A DNA stretch of 64,000 nt from Haliea sp963974125 (GCA_963974125.1 CAXBCH010000011.1:44485-108484); one strand, 5' to 3'; numbered from the stretch's first letter, positions 54,334 through 63,206 are shown. The notes: generated by a model not told the origin, from the sequence alone. A program made the numbers and translations.

Positions 54334-55191
54334 TCAGCCCTTCAGCTGGGCGGCGACCTCGGCGGCGAAGTCAACCTGCTCCCGGGCAATGCCTTCACCC
54401 ACCTCGAAGCGGACAAAGGACACAACCTCGGCACCGGCCGCGGCTACCAGCTTGCCGACGGTAATGTCGGGATCCTTGACAAAGGACTGCTCTACCAGGC
54501 TGTTCTCGGCCAGGAACTTCTTGATCCGGCCACCAATCATCTTTTCGATGATTTCCGCAGGCTTGCCGGAATCCTGCGCCTGCACCGTGTAGATTTCACG
54601 CTCCTTCTCAATCACTTCGGCCGGCATCTCATCGGGTGACACGACCTGGGGATTGACCGCGGCAACGTGCATGGCAACGTCCTTGGCCAGGTCCTGGTCG
54701 CCACCTTTCAGCTCCACCAGTACCGCGATACGGTTGTTGCCGTGGACATAGGCGCCCACAACCCCGGCATCGGCGGTGACCAGGCGGATGCGGCGCACAC
54801 CGATGTTCTCGCCGATTTTCTGCACCAGCGCTTCGCGCGCCGCTTCCAGCTCGCCGGCCATCAGGGCCTCGACGTCGGTCTGGCGGCCTTCGAACGCCGC
54901 ATCGACCACCTTTTTGACGAAGCCCATGAAGTTCTCGTCACGGGCGACGAAATCGGTCTCGCTGTTGACTTCGACTACCACACCATAGCTGCCGTCCTCG
55001 GCTATGCGGGTGGTAACAACGCCATCCGCGGCGGTGCGACCGGCTTTCTTGGCTGCCTTCATGCCGCTGGACTTGCGCAGCTCTTCAATGGCTTTCTCGA
55101 CGTCGCCATCAGCGGCTGCCAGTGCTTTCTTGCACTCCAGCAAGCCGAGACCAGTGCGCTCACGTAATTCCTTGACCAATGCTGCAGACAT
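54334..55191 (-). CDS. tsf: Translation elongation factor Ts
   Basis: A 285-residue EF-Ts, the nucleotide-exchange factor for EF-Tu. SAALVKELRERTGLGLLECK with KKALAAADGDVEKAIEELRK is the UBA-like N-domain, and VEVNSETDFVARDENFMGFV and DVAMHVAAVNPQVVSPDEMP are conserved core blocks. The start at 55191 begins where family similarity starts and has AGGA upstream; the frame extends 54 codons further but only through the intergenic region. Length is normal (about 283). It is 115 bp downstream of rpsB. Confidence 0.97.
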   Translation of the reverse strand: MSAALVKELRERTGLGLLECKKALAAADGDVEKAIEELRKSSGMKAAKKAGRTAADGVVTTRIAEDGSYGVVVEVNSETDFVARDENFMGFVKKVVDAAFEGRQTDVEALMAGELEAAREALVQKIGENIGVRRIRLVTADAGVVGAYVHGNNRIAVLVELKGGDQDLAKDVAMHVAAVNPQVVSPDEMPAEVIEKEREIYTVQAQDSGKPAEIIEKMIGGRIKKFLAENSLVEQSFVKDPDITVGKLVAAAGAEVVSFVRFEVGEGIAREQVDFAAEVAAQLKG

Positions 55192-55306
55192 GGGTGTTCC
55201 TCCTGCTGCGACCCCACACGGGGCGCTGTGTACTTGAACGTGTACCTCCGGACGGAGGCCGGGATGCCCCGGAGCAGCCTCGGCGGCCGCACCGGGACCG
55301 GGGTGC

Positions 55307-56065
55307 TTACTCGGCGGCCGCGGCAGGCGCCTCGGCGGCGTCCACTTCAACAAACTCGTCGCGGACAGCGCTCATGTCGCCGGCTTCAACCTTGCCTGCC
55401 AGGCAGGCATCTGCCACGGCGCTGACATAGAGCCTGACCGCGCGAATGGCGTCGTCGTTGCCGGGGATGACGTAATCGACACCGTCCGGGTTGCTGTTGG
55501 TATCGACAATGCCGATCACCGGAATACCGAGCTTGTTGGCCTCGGTGATGGCGATGCGCTCGTGGTCAACGTCAATCACGAACAGCGCGTCGGGCAGGCC
55601 GCCCATGTCCTTGATCCCGCCGATGCTGCGTTCCAGCTTTTCCATGTCGCGGGTACGCATCAGCGCTTCTTTCTTGGTGAGCTTGGCGAAGGTGCCGTCG
55701 GCCTGCTGGGCCTCAAGCTCGCGCAGGCGCTTGATGGAGGCGCGGATCGTCTTGTAGTTGGTGAGCATGCCGCCCAGCCAGCGATGGCTGACATAGGGCA
55801 TCCCGGCCCGGTCGGCCTGCTCCTTGATGATCTTGCCGGCAGCGCGCTTGGTACCGACGAACAGGATCTTGTTCTTGTTGCCGGACAGCTTCTTGATCAG
55901 GGTCAGCGCTTCATTGAAGGCCGGCACCGTGTGCTCAAGGTTGATGATGTGGATCTTGTTGCGGGCACCGAAGATGTAGCGATCCATCTTCGGGTTCCAG
56001 TAACGGGTCTGGTGACCAAAGTGTGCGCCCGCCTGCAGCAGGTCGCGCATGCTTACTTGCGACAT
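55307..56065 (-). CDS. rpsB: Ribosomal protein S2
   Basis: A 252-residue S2 protein of the 30S subunit. VSMRDLLQAGAHFGHQTRYW, MDRYIFGARNKIHIINLEHT, KNKILFVGTKRAAGKIIKEQ, SHRWLGGMLTNYKTI and PVIGIVDTNSNPDGVDYVIP are all canonical. The C-terminus is acidic/alanine-rich (VDAAEAPAAAAE), common in the family. Upstream are a promoter with a GC-rich discriminator and a leader of about 150 nt. S2 represses its own operon in E. coli by binding such a leader. Confidence 0.98.
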   Translation of the reverse strand: MSQVSMRDLLQAGAHFGHQTRYWNPKMDRYIFGARNKIHIINLEHTVPAFNEALTLIKKLSGNKNKILFVGTKRAAGKIIKEQADRAGMPYVSHRWLGGMLTNYKTIRASIKRLRELEAQQADGTFAKLTKKEALMRTRDMEKLERSIGGIKDMGGLPDALFVIDVDHERIAITEANKLGIPVIGIVDTNSNPDGVDYVIPGNDDAIRAVRLYVSAVADACLAGKVEAGDMSAVRDEFVEVDAAEAPAAAAE

Positions 56066-56216
56066 GGTAAATACCTTTGTATTGGGTTAATCCTCCACAT
56101 ATCCCGTGCGCCAAACCAGCCGTGGCCGGCACCCTGGCGCAGGTGTCGATATGTGTGCGTCGTTAGGGTTTTCTTCCTGCCGGGGGCCACCAGACGGCGG
56201 CGAGCCCGAAAAGAAG
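56066..56216 (-). ncRNA. rpsB leader, candidate S2-binding/t44-like RNA
   Basis: The transcript predicted to start near 56216 has a leader of about 150 nt before the rpsB ATG. It contains GC-rich pairing segments (for instance CACCTG with CAGGGTG around 56118-56146). In enterobacteria this interval carries the S2-regulated leader and the t44 (tff) RNA. The position and length match; a sequence-level homology claim would need a covariance-model search. Confidence 0.4.
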
Positions 56217-56222
56217 GCGCGC

Positions 56223-56251
56223 TTTATACCACAATTGGACCGAACTGAGAA
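56223..56251 (-). promoter_or_regulatory. rpsB promoter with GC-rich discriminator
   Basis: Minus-strand TTCTCA (-35, at 56246-56251), 17-bp spacer, TATAAA (-10, at 56223-56228), followed at once by GCGCGCC. A GC-rich discriminator between -10 and start is the hallmark of promoters inhibited by ppGpp and DksA, fitting a ribosomal-protein operon. Confidence 0.7.
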
Positions 56252-56311
56252 GGCCATAGGCACAAACGTTCCGGGCCAGTGCAGTCGCGCCAATGGCCGC
56301 CGGGGTGCCGA

Positions 56312-56342
56312 TTACTCACAAGGCACGCAGATGTTGTAGAAT
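56312..56342 (+). promoter_or_regulatory. Possible promoter for map
   Basis: TAGAAT (56337-56342) is a good -10 box preceded by TTG; the -35 (TTACTC, 56312-56317) is weak, at 19-bp spacing. Initiation near 56349 would give a leader of about 77 nt. Confidence 0.35.
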
Positions 56343-56425
56343 ACACGCCTTTGGCCGCCAGCACCCTGGCAGTCCGGCTGCGCTCCCTCGCGGTTGCAAT
56401 ACATCCTGAAGCGAAAAGGCAAGCA

Positions 56426-57199
56426 ATGGCAGTAACCATCAAGACCGAGGCCGAAATCGAGAAAATGCGGGTCGCCGGCCGGCTCGCAGCCGAGGTGCTG
56501 GAAATGATCGAGCCCCTGGTTGAACCCGGCATCACCACCGGCGAGCTGGATCGCATCTGCCACGAGCACATTACCCGGGTGCAGCAGGCCATCCCCGCAC
56601 CGCTGGACTATCACGGCTTCCCTCGCTCGATCTGTACCTCGGTCAACGAGGTGATTTGCCACGGTATCCCCTCCGATACCAAGCGACTGAAATCCGGCGA
56701 CATCATCAATATCGATGTCACCGTCATCAAGGACGGCTATCACGGCGACAGCAGCATCATGGTAGAAGTCGGGGAGGTTGCAGCCCACGCCCGGCGCCTG
56801 ATCAAGGTGACCCAGGAGTGCCTTTACCGGGCCATCGAAATCGTCCGTCCGGGCACCACGCTCGGCGATATCGGTGCGGTAATCCAGCAACACGCGGAGA
56901 AGAACTATTACTCCGTGGTACGGGAATATTGCGGTCACGGCATCGGCCAGGTATTCCACGAGGACCCGCAGGTCCTCCACTACGGCCGCAAAGGCACCGG
57001 GCTGGTGCTGGAGGAGGGAATGACCTTCACCATCGAGCCCATGATCAATGCCGGCCGGCGTCACACCAAACTCAATCAGAAGGATGGTTGGACCGTGTCC
57101 ACGCGGGATGGCCGCCTGTCCGCCCAGTGGGAACACAGCCTGGGGGTGACCGCCGACGGCTGCGAAGTTTTCACCCGGCGCAGCAATGAACACTTCTGA
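56426..57199 (+). CDS. map: Methionine aminopeptidase, type I
   Basis: A 257-residue type I methionine aminopeptidase that removes N-terminal Met. IKTEAEIEKMRVAGRLAAEV opens it, the metal ligands lie in NIDVTVIKDGYHGDSSIMVE and GHGIGQVFHEDPQV, and the final ligands are in FTIEPMINAGR and SAQWEHSLGVT. The ATG at 56426 starts where the family starts; an AAAGG-type site is about 8 bp upstream. It is divergent from rpsB as in E. coli and overlaps glnD by 14 bp. Confidence 0.97.
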   Translation: MAVTIKTEAEIEKMRVAGRLAAEVLEMIEPLVEPGITTGELDRICHEHITRVQQAIPAPLDYHGFPRSICTSVNEVICHGIPSDTKRLKSGDIINIDVTVIKDGYHGDSSIMVEVGEVAAHARRLIKVTQECLYRAIEIVRPGTTLGDIGAVIQQHAEKNYYSVVREYCGHGIGQVFHEDPQVLHYGRKGTGLVLEEGMTFTIEPMINAGRRHTKLNQKDGWTVSTRDGRLSAQWEHSLGVTADGCEVFTRRSNEHF

Positions 57200-59891
57200 G
57201 CATACCCCGCCCATGACCGACCGGGATGACAGCCTGCCCCCGGAGCTGTTTGATCCGGGCGCCTTTGCGGCTGCAATCGGCCGCGGCGACACCCTGAAGA
57301 TTGGCAAGCAGGCCCTGAAGGCCGCAGCCGACTATCTGCACGCAGAGTTCCGCAGTGGCACCCGGGTGGCGCGGCTGCTGCATCTGCGGGCGCAGTTCAT
57401 GGATGCGCTGCTGGGCGCCCTCTGGGACAGCCGCGACTGGTCCGGGGTAGAGCCGGCCCTGGTCGCGGTCGGCGGCTACGGCCGCGGTGAACTGCACCCG
57501 CACTCGGATATCGACATCCTGGTGCTGCTGGGCGAGGACAGCGAGCGCTGCCACGAGCAGCTGGAACAATTCCTGACCCAGCTCTGGGACCTGGGGCTGA
57601 ATGTCGGCCACAGCGTGCGTACTGTCAGCGAGTGCTGCAACAAGGCGCGCCGGGATATCACCATACTCACCAACCTGATGGAGACCCGGGTCATTCGCGG
57701 CCCGGAATCCCTGATGGAAGAAGTCAGGGAACGGACCAGTCCCGCGCACATGTGGCCCAGCGCCGACTTTTTCCGCGCCAAGCTGCAGGAACAGCGCGCA
57801 CGCCACGCCAAGTTCGCCGACACCGAGTACAACCTCGAGCCCAACGTCAAGAGCTCACCCGGCGGCCTGCGCGACCTGCAGATCATCGCCTGGATAGCCG
57901 AGCGCCACTTCGGCGTTGACTCCCTGGAGTCCATGGACACCGGCGAGTTCCTCACTCCGGACGAACGCAAGATGCTGCTGCACGGTCGGGATTTCATGTG
58001 GCAGGTCCGCTATGCCCTGCACCTGAACGCCGGCCGTGAAGAGGATCGGCTGCTGTTTGATCACCAGCGTGAACTGGCCGCCATGTGGGGATTCCAGGAT
58101 GGCGAAAAGCTGGCGGTCGAGCAGTTCATGCAGACCTACTACCGCTGGGCCCTGGCCCTGGGCGAGCTGAACGAGCTGTTGATCCAGAACTTTGACCAGG
58201 CCATCCTGCGGGCGGACACGGTGGATGACGTCAGGATCCTCAACGAGCGCTTCCAGGTCCGCAACGGCTACATCGAAGCCCTGCGCGACGACCTGTTCAG
58301 TACTGAACCCGGCGCCCTGCTGGAAATCTTCGTACTGGCGGGCCGGGAACCGGGGATTATCGGCGTCGGGACACCCACCATCCGTCTGATCCGGGAACAC
58401 CGCCACCTGGTTAACAGCACCTTCCGCGCGGATCCGCGCAACCGCGCCAGCTTTCTGGAGATACTGCGCTCGCCCTACAACATGACCCGCCTGCTGCGCA
58501 GCATGACCCGCTATGGCGTGCTGGGCAATTATCTGCCCGAGTTCGGGCGCATCGTCGGCCAGATGCAGCACGATCTGTTCCACACCTACACCGTGGATGC
58601 GCACACCCTGGAAGTGATCCAGTATATGCGGCGCTTCCAGAAACCCGAATTCGACGAGCGCTTCCCCGTCTCCAGTCGGGTAGCCCGGCGGCTGCCGAAA
58701 ATCGAGCTGCTGTATATTGCCGGCCTGTACCACGATATCGGCAAGGGCCGGGGCGGTGACCACTCGGAGCTGGGCGCGGTCGACGCCGAGCGCTTCTGCC
58801 AGGAGCATGGCCTCGACGAACACGACACCGGGCTGGTGGTATGGCTGGTGCAAAACCACCTCACCATGTCTGCCGTCTCCCAGCGCAAGGACATCTCCGA
58901 CCCGGACGTGATCCAGCAGTTTGCCCACCACGTTGGCGACCTCGACCGGCTGGACTACCTGTTCACGCTTACCGTGGCGGACATCAACGGCACCAATCCC
59001 ACGCTCTGGAATGCCTGGCGCGGCAGCCTGCTGCGCCAGCTCTATACCGGTACCCGCCGAGCCCTGCGCCGCGGTCTCGAGAACCCCGTCGACAAGCAGG
59101 TCTGGATTGAGCAGACCCGCAAGACCGCCACGGATCTGCTGGAATACCGCGGTTTCACTGTGGAGGAGCTGGAGGATCTCTGGCGCGAACAGGGCGAGGA
59201 CTACTTCCTGCGGGAAAAACCCGAGGACATCGCCTGGCATACGGAAGCCATTGCCGGGCACTATGAGCGCGACCAGCCGCTGGTGCTGATCCGCAACAGC
59301 TCGGACTCCAGCGTGGCCAATACCACGCAGATCTTTATTCACGCCCGCAGCCACGCCCAGCTCTTTTCGCGTGTTTGTGCCGAACTCGAGCAGCTGGAGC
59401 TCAGCGTCCATGACGCCCGTATCTACAACGCCCGCGACGGCATGAGCCTGGACACCTTCTACGTACTGAACTCGGACGGCAGCTCCATTGCCGAGGAAAG
59501 TGCACGGCTGCGTCATATCAAGGACCACCTGAGCCGGGCCCTGGCCTCCAACCTGGACCGGGCACCCAATGTCCAGCGTCTCACCCCGCGCCAGATCAAG
59601 TCCTTTCTGGTGCCAACCGAGACCAGCATGTCGATTGACGAGATCATGAATGTCAGCGTGCTGGAAGTGTCCTCCCGCGATCGGCCGGGCCTGCTGGCCC
59701 GCATCGGACGGATCTTTGTCGACCACAACGTGGACCTGCAGGCCGCCAAGATCCAGACCTTGGGCGAGCGGGTGGAGGACGTCTTCTTTATCACCGACGC
59801 ACAGCAACAGCCGCTGACCGATCCGGTATTGTGCGAGGCTATCCAGCGCGCCATTCGCGAACAGCTGGACGACCAGGCAGGGGATACCTGA
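57186..59891 (+). CDS. glnD: Bifunctional uridylyltransferase/uridylyl-removing enzyme
   Basis: A 901-residue nitrogen-status sensor that uridylylates and deuridylylates PII. The nucleotidyltransferase motif VGGYGRGELHPHSDIDILVL is near residue 98, the HD hydrolase motif LYHDIGKGRGGDHSELGA near 518, and two ACT domains end the chain (the last with LEVSSRDRPGLLARIGRIFV). All expected domains are intact, and length is typical (about 890-900). The ATG at 57186 overlaps map; a second ATG nine codons in (57213) is an alternative and neither has a strong ribosome site. Confidence 0.97.
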   Translation: MNTSEHTPPMTDRDDSLPPELFDPGAFAAAIGRGDTLKIGKQALKAAADYLHAEFRSGTRVARLLHLRAQFMDALLGALWDSRDWSGVEPALVAVGGYGRGELHPHSDIDILVLLGEDSERCHEQLEQFLTQLWDLGLNVGHSVRTVSECCNKARRDITILTNLMETRVIRGPESLMEEVRERTSPAHMWPSADFFRAKLQEQRARHAKFADTEYNLEPNVKSSPGGLRDLQIIAWIAERHFGVDSLESMDTGEFLTPDERKMLLHGRDFMWQVRYALHLNAGREEDRLLFDHQRELAAMWGFQDGEKLAVEQFMQTYYRWALALGELNELLIQNFDQAILRADTVDDVRILNERFQVRNGYIEALRDDLFSTEPGALLEIFVLAGREPGIIGVGTPTIRLIREHRHLVNSTFRADPRNRASFLEILRSPYNMTRLLRSMTRYGVLGNYLPEFGRIVGQMQHDLFHTYTVDAHTLEVIQYMRRFQKPEFDERFPVSSRVARRLPKIELLYIAGLYHDIGKGRGGDHSELGAVDAERFCQEHGLDEHDTGLVVWLVQNHLTMSAVSQRKDISDPDVIQQFAHHVGDLDRLDYLFTLTVADINGTNPTLWNAWRGSLLRQLYTGTRRALRRGLENPVDKQVWIEQTRKTATDLLEYRGFTVEELEDLWREQGEDYFLREKPEDIAWHTEAIAGHYERDQPLVLIRNSSDSSVANTTQIFIHARSHAQLFSRVCAELEQLELSVHDARIYNARDGMSLDTFYVLNSDGSSIAEESARLRHIKDHLSRALASNLDRAPNVQRLTPRQIKSFLVPTETSMSIDEIMNVSVLEVSSRDRPGLLARIGRIFVDHNVDLQAAKIQTLGERVEDVFFITDAQQQPLTDPVLCEAIQRAIREQLDDQAGDT

Positions 59892-59897
59892 CCACCG

Positions 59898-61088
59898 ATG
59901 AATACATTGCTGGACCGACTGCAACCCTACCCCTTTGAAAAGCTGCGGGCACTGTTCGCGGATCTGCAGCCACCTGCAGACCGGCCACACATTCCCCTGT
60001 CCATTGGCGAGCCGCGGCACCCTTCGCCGCAGTTTGTGCTGGATGCCGTGGCGGCACATCTGCCACTGCTGGCCAATTACCCGGCCACCCGCGGCGAGGA
60101 CAGCTTGCGGGAAGCCATTGCCGCCTGGCTGCAGCGTCGGTTCCAGCTCACGGCCGTAGACCCGCAAACACAGGTACTGCCAGTCAACGGCACCCGCGAG
60201 GCACTGTTTGCTTTCGCCCAGGCGGTGGTGACCGCCGGCCCGGAAGCCATGGTGCTGAGTCCCAACCCCTTCTACCAGATCTACGAGGGCGCGACCCTGC
60301 TGGCAGGCGCCGAACCCGGTTTCGTCAATGCCACAGCGGCCAGCGGCCATTTGCCCGACTTTGCCAGCGTGCCCGAGAGCTGGTGGCGGCGCTGCCAGTT
60401 GCTGTATATCTGCAGCCCGGGCAACCCCAGCGGCGCGGTGATGTCGATTCCACAACTGCAGGCGCTGGTGGAACGGGCGCAAAAGTACGACTTCATCATC
60501 GCCAGCGACGAATGCTACTCGGAGATCTACAGCGATGAAGCGGCCCCGCCGCCCGGTCTGCTGCAGGCCTGTGCGCGCATGGGCAACGACAGCTATCGGC
60601 GCTGCGTCGTCTTCCACAGCCTGAGCAAGCGCTCCAACCTGCCCGGGCTGCGTTCGGGCTTTGTCGCCGGCGATGCCGCAGTACTCGCCGATTTCCTCCG
60701 CTACCGCACCTATCACGGTTGCGCCATGCCGCTGCACCATCAACATGCCAGCAGCGCCGCCTGGCGCGACGAGGAGCATGTGCGGGTCAATCGCCAGCGC
60801 TATCGGGAGAAATTCGACGCCGTGCTGGCCATACTGGCCGGGCACATGCAGGTGCAGCGCCCTGATGCCGGCTTCTACCTGTGGCCGGAAACCCCGGGCA
60901 GCGACACGGATTTCGCCCGCCAGCTCTATGCCCGACAACACGTGACCGTGGTTCCCGGCAGCTATCTGGCCCGGGACACCGACAGCGGCAATCCCGGCGC
61001 CAACCGGATACGCATGGCACTGGTGGCCTCGCAGGAGGACTGCGTGCAAGCTGCCCAGCGCATGGTGCAGTTGCTGGGGGCGCTGTAG
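59898..61088 (+). CDS. dapC: Succinyldiaminopimelate aminotransferase
   Basis: A 396-residue class I PLP aminotransferase of the lysine/peptidoglycan diaminopimelate pathway. NTLLDRLQPYPFEKLRALFA is the DapC-type N-terminus, PLSIGEPRHPSP the next landmark, and the PLP lysine is in VFHSLSKRSNLPGLRSGFVA. It lies 6 bp after glnD and 4 bp before nth. In E. coli dapD occupies the position after glnD, so the pathway association of the locus is conserved. Length is typical (about 395-400). Confidence 0.93.
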   Translation: MNTLLDRLQPYPFEKLRALFADLQPPADRPHIPLSIGEPRHPSPQFVLDAVAAHLPLLANYPATRGEDSLREAIAAWLQRRFQLTAVDPQTQVLPVNGTREALFAFAQAVVTAGPEAMVLSPNPFYQIYEGATLLAGAEPGFVNATAASGHLPDFASVPESWWRRCQLLYICSPGNPSGAVMSIPQLQALVERAQKYDFIIASDECYSEIYSDEAAPPPGLLQACARMGNDSYRRCVVFHSLSKRSNLPGLRSGFVAGDAAVLADFLRYRTYHGCAMPLHHQHASSAAWRDEEHVRVNRQRYREKFDAVLAILAGHMQVQRPDAGFYLWPETPGSDTDFARQLYARQHVTVVPGSYLARDTDSGNPGANRIRMALVASQEDCVQAAQRMVQLLGAL

Positions 61089-61092
61089 CAGC

Positions 61093-61749
61093 ATGCTGAG
61101 CAAACCCGAGCGGGTCGCCTTTATCCTCCAGCGCCTGCAGGCACTGTATCCCGAGCCGCCGATCCCGCTACAGCACAAGGATCCGTTCACGCTGCTGATC
61201 GCGGTCCTGCTGAGCGCCCAGTGCACCGACGAGCGGGTCAACCAGGTCACCCCTGCCCTGTTCGCGCTGGCCGACACCCCCGCCGCCATGGCAGGACTGG
61301 AAGTCGACCAGATCCGCGAGATCATCCGCCCCTGCGGCCTGTCACCGCAAAAATCGCAAGCCATCAAGCGCCTCAGCGAACTATTGCTGGAGGAGCACGG
61401 CGGCGAGGTGCCGGCGGACATGGAAGCACTCGAGCGCCTGCCCGGGGTCGGCCACAAGACCGCCAGCGTAGTCATGTCCCAGGCCTTTGGCATACCCGCC
61501 TTCCCGGTGGACACCCACATCCATCGCCTGGCCCAGCGCTGGGGCCTGAGCAGCGGCAAGAGCGTGGTCCAGACCGAGCGCGACCTCAAGCGGCTGTTCC
61601 CGCGTGAGTACTGGAATCGCCTGCATCTGCAGATCATCTACTACGGACGGGAGTTCTGCAGCGCGCGGGGCTGCGATGGGCGGGTCTGCGAGATATGCAG
61701 AACCTGTTACCCGGAGCGCAAGCACCCGAAACAGACGCGCAAGGCCTGA
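61093..61749 (+). CDS. nth: Endonuclease III (DNA glycosylase/AP lyase)
   Basis: A 218-residue base-excision repair enzyme acting on oxidised pyrimidines. The helix-hairpin-helix LERLPGVGHKTASVVM carries the catalytic lysine (K122), and FPVDTHIHRLAQRWG the catalytic aspartate (D140). The C-terminal Fe-S loop is C189-x4-C194-x4-C199-x2-C202-x2-C205, not the usual C-x6-C-x2-C-x5-C, so the cluster ligand set is altered or re-registered. The translation was checked base by base and there is no frameshift. Length is normal (211 in E. coli). Confidence 0.95.
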   Translation: MLSKPERVAFILQRLQALYPEPPIPLQHKDPFTLLIAVLLSAQCTDERVNQVTPALFALADTPAAMAGLEVDQIREIIRPCGLSPQKSQAIKRLSELLLEEHGGEVPADMEALERLPGVGHKTASVVMSQAFGIPAFPVDTHIHRLAQRWGLSSGKSVVQTERDLKRLFPREYWNRLHLQIIYYGREFCSARGCDGRVCEICRTCYPERKHPKQTRKA

Positions 61750-61785
61750 GGCTGTTGGCGCTTCGATTCCGAGGCGGCTGGGGCT

Positions 61786-61952
61786 CGCTTCGTCCGCGAG
61801 GCGGCTTGGCAACCGCTGTCTCACTCCGGAATCGGTTCGGGATCGCTTCGTTCTGGTAGCGGCCTGCAGCCGCTGCGTCGCTCCGGGATCCTGTCGAAGT
61901 CGCTTTGTTCGAGTGGCAGCCTTGCGGCCGCTGCGTCGCTCCGGGAGGCGCG
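61786..61952 (+). repeat. Three degenerate tandem units of about 57 bp (REP-like)
   Basis: Three units begin about 61787, 61845 and 61901, each opening GCTTCGT/GCTTTGT, followed by a short palindrome (for instance AGCGGCCTGCAGCCGCT) and ending GTCGCTCCGG. The short GC palindromes resemble REP elements. The same palindrome-plus-GCTCCGG unit recurs at 62552-62600 (reverse) and 63402-63442. Confidence 0.7.
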
Positions 61953-61961
61953 GACTCCGAT

Positions 61962-62600
61962 ACTCCATTCCGGGCGCATGCGGCGCGCGTTCCCTCATTG
62001 TTCTTGCGCCGCCGTCTGGCCGCGCAAGGTGTGAGCGGGACTGGCACTTGCCATGGCGTCGGTGCCAGTTGAGTTGACCTGTTCCCACTTTCAGGGCTGG
62101 GGGCTGGCAGCTACTAAGACGATTGGGCGGGCGCACCGACGCCCTCCAAGTCCGTCTCGCAGCCCCCGCCCCCCGAATCAACGCGGGGTACAGGGGCCAT
62201 CGCTCATGACTTCGCCTCTCGATAGCCCAAGCGAGGCATTGCAGCCTGAATCTCACCCACTGCCCCTCCTCTGACAGCGTACCGTGGCTCCAGCCTGCCC
62301 GCCGCGTTGATCCGGGGCGGGAATGTCCTTTTGCGGACTCGGAGGGCGTCGGCGCGCCCGCCGCCCCACACTTAGTGGCTGCCAGCCTGCAGCCCTGAAA
62401 GTGGGAACAGGCCAGCTCCAACACTGCCCCCGCCATGGCAGGTGCCGCACCCAATAACGATGTGCGTGGCCAGACGGCAGCGCAAGAACACAACGGGAAC
62501 GCGCGCCGCATGCGCCCGTAGTGGAGCAAAAGGATCTTCCCGTGCCGGAGGGACGCAGCAGCCGAGAGGCTGCCGAGTCAACGAAGGCACCGGAGCGACG
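61962..62600. repeat. Large imperfect palindromic intergenic repeat, copy A
   Basis: The left arm (about 61970-62150) and the reverse complement of the right arm (about 62340-62525) share long blocks. Examples are GGGCGCATGCGGCGCGCGTT near the outer ends and CCTGTTCCCACTTTCAGGGC at about 62078-62097, repeated reversed at 62391-62411. The centre (62160-62335) contains CCGCCGCGTTGATCCGGGGC. The arms end in REP-like palindromes. Frames across it give arginine/alanine-rich low-complexity peptides, not proteins. It abuts the brnA gene and has a second copy at 63395-64000. Confidence 0.85.
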
Positions 62601-62641
62601 CAGCGGCCCTCAGGCCAGCTGCGGAAAAAGAACGTAAGGAA

Positions 62642-62917
62642 TCAGCGCTGCCGCTGACTCTCTTCCACATCATCAGCAAGCCACGCCTTGATCAGAGACT
62701 GATAGGGCATATCACGTTTATTGGCTTCAATCTTGATTCGCTCCAGAAGGCCTTCGGGCAGCCGCAAGGAAATTGTCCTGGTTGATGGTTTCAAATGAGG
62801 AAGTACCACCGTCTGTGTCTTGTTCCAATCGACGTAATCGCTGGAGTCATGGCTTTCCCAGAACTCACGCTCTTCGGCTTCTGTATTGAACACAGGTGTT
62901 TTCTTCAGTCTACCCAT
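62642..62917 (-). CDS. brnA: BrnA-type antitoxin (CopG-like)
   Basis: A 91-residue antitoxin. The variable N-terminus (FNTEAEEREFWESHDSSDYV) with W and DW residues and the C-terminal ribbon-helix-helix (TRTISLRLPEGLLERIKIEA; MPYQSLIKAWLAD) fit BrnA antitoxins that bind BrnT and DNA. It overlaps brnT by 8 bp and is translated from the same mRNA, toxin gene first, as is usual for this system. Repression of the brnTA promoter by the BrnT-BrnA complex is expected; a palindrome overlies that promoter. The gene is lower in GC than its surroundings. Confidence 0.87.
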   Translation of the reverse strand: MGRLKKTPVFNTEAEEREFWESHDSSDYVDWNKTQTVVLPHLKPSTRTISLRLPEGLLERIKIEANKRDMPYQSLIKAWLADDVEESQRQR

Positions 62918-63203
62918 AAAAGGCCCTCTCTTTCCGGTGCATATCTCGAGCCGAGATTACGCGTATCAGGCTTCCGGACTCGCGCAGGGTAAAAGTAACG
63001 TGAAGCCGTCGATCATCGTCGGTGCGACCCAGCGCATGCAACCGGGATTCCTGTTGACTGTGTTTCACATCTTCCACGACGAGCAAGGGCTGATTGAAAA
63101 AGATCTGTTCGGCCTCTGCCTGGGTAACGTAATGCTTGGCAACACTTTTTCGCGCGTTGCCGGCGTCCCACTGAAACCCGGTGACTTTCCGCCAATCGAT
63201 CAT
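62910..63203 (-). CDS. brnT: BrnT-family toxin (ribonuclease)
   Basis: A 97-residue BrnT toxin, a RelE-fold ribonuclease. VTGFQWDAGNARKSVAKHYV is the family N-terminal motif (F-x-W-D-x2-K/N-A), RLHALGRTDDDRRLHVTFTL the central strand block, and IRVISARDMHRKERAFY the C-terminal active-site segment. It pairs with BrnA downstream (8-bp overlap). The ATG at 63203 lies only about 7 bp from the predicted -10 box, so the message may be leaderless. The module sits between two copies of a large intergenic repeat, suggesting acquisition as a cassette. Confidence 0.9.
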   Translation of the reverse strand: MIDWRKVTGFQWDAGNARKSVAKHYVTQAEAEQIFFNQPLLVVEDVKHSQQESRLHALGRTDDDRRLHVTFTLRESGSLIRVISARDMHRKERAFYG

Positions 63204-63206
63204 CTT

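Noticed and set aside
57855..61637. A 1260-codon minus-strand open frame across glnD, dapC and nth
   Set aside because: It spans three well-conserved plus-strand genes and their junctions and has no recognisable domain; a GC-rich antisense artefact.
61967..62640. Open frames through repeat copy A (and similar ones at 63013-63830)
   Set aside because: They encode Arg/Ala/Ser-rich peptides made of the repeat unit in both orientations; the pattern is explained by the palindromic DNA repeat.
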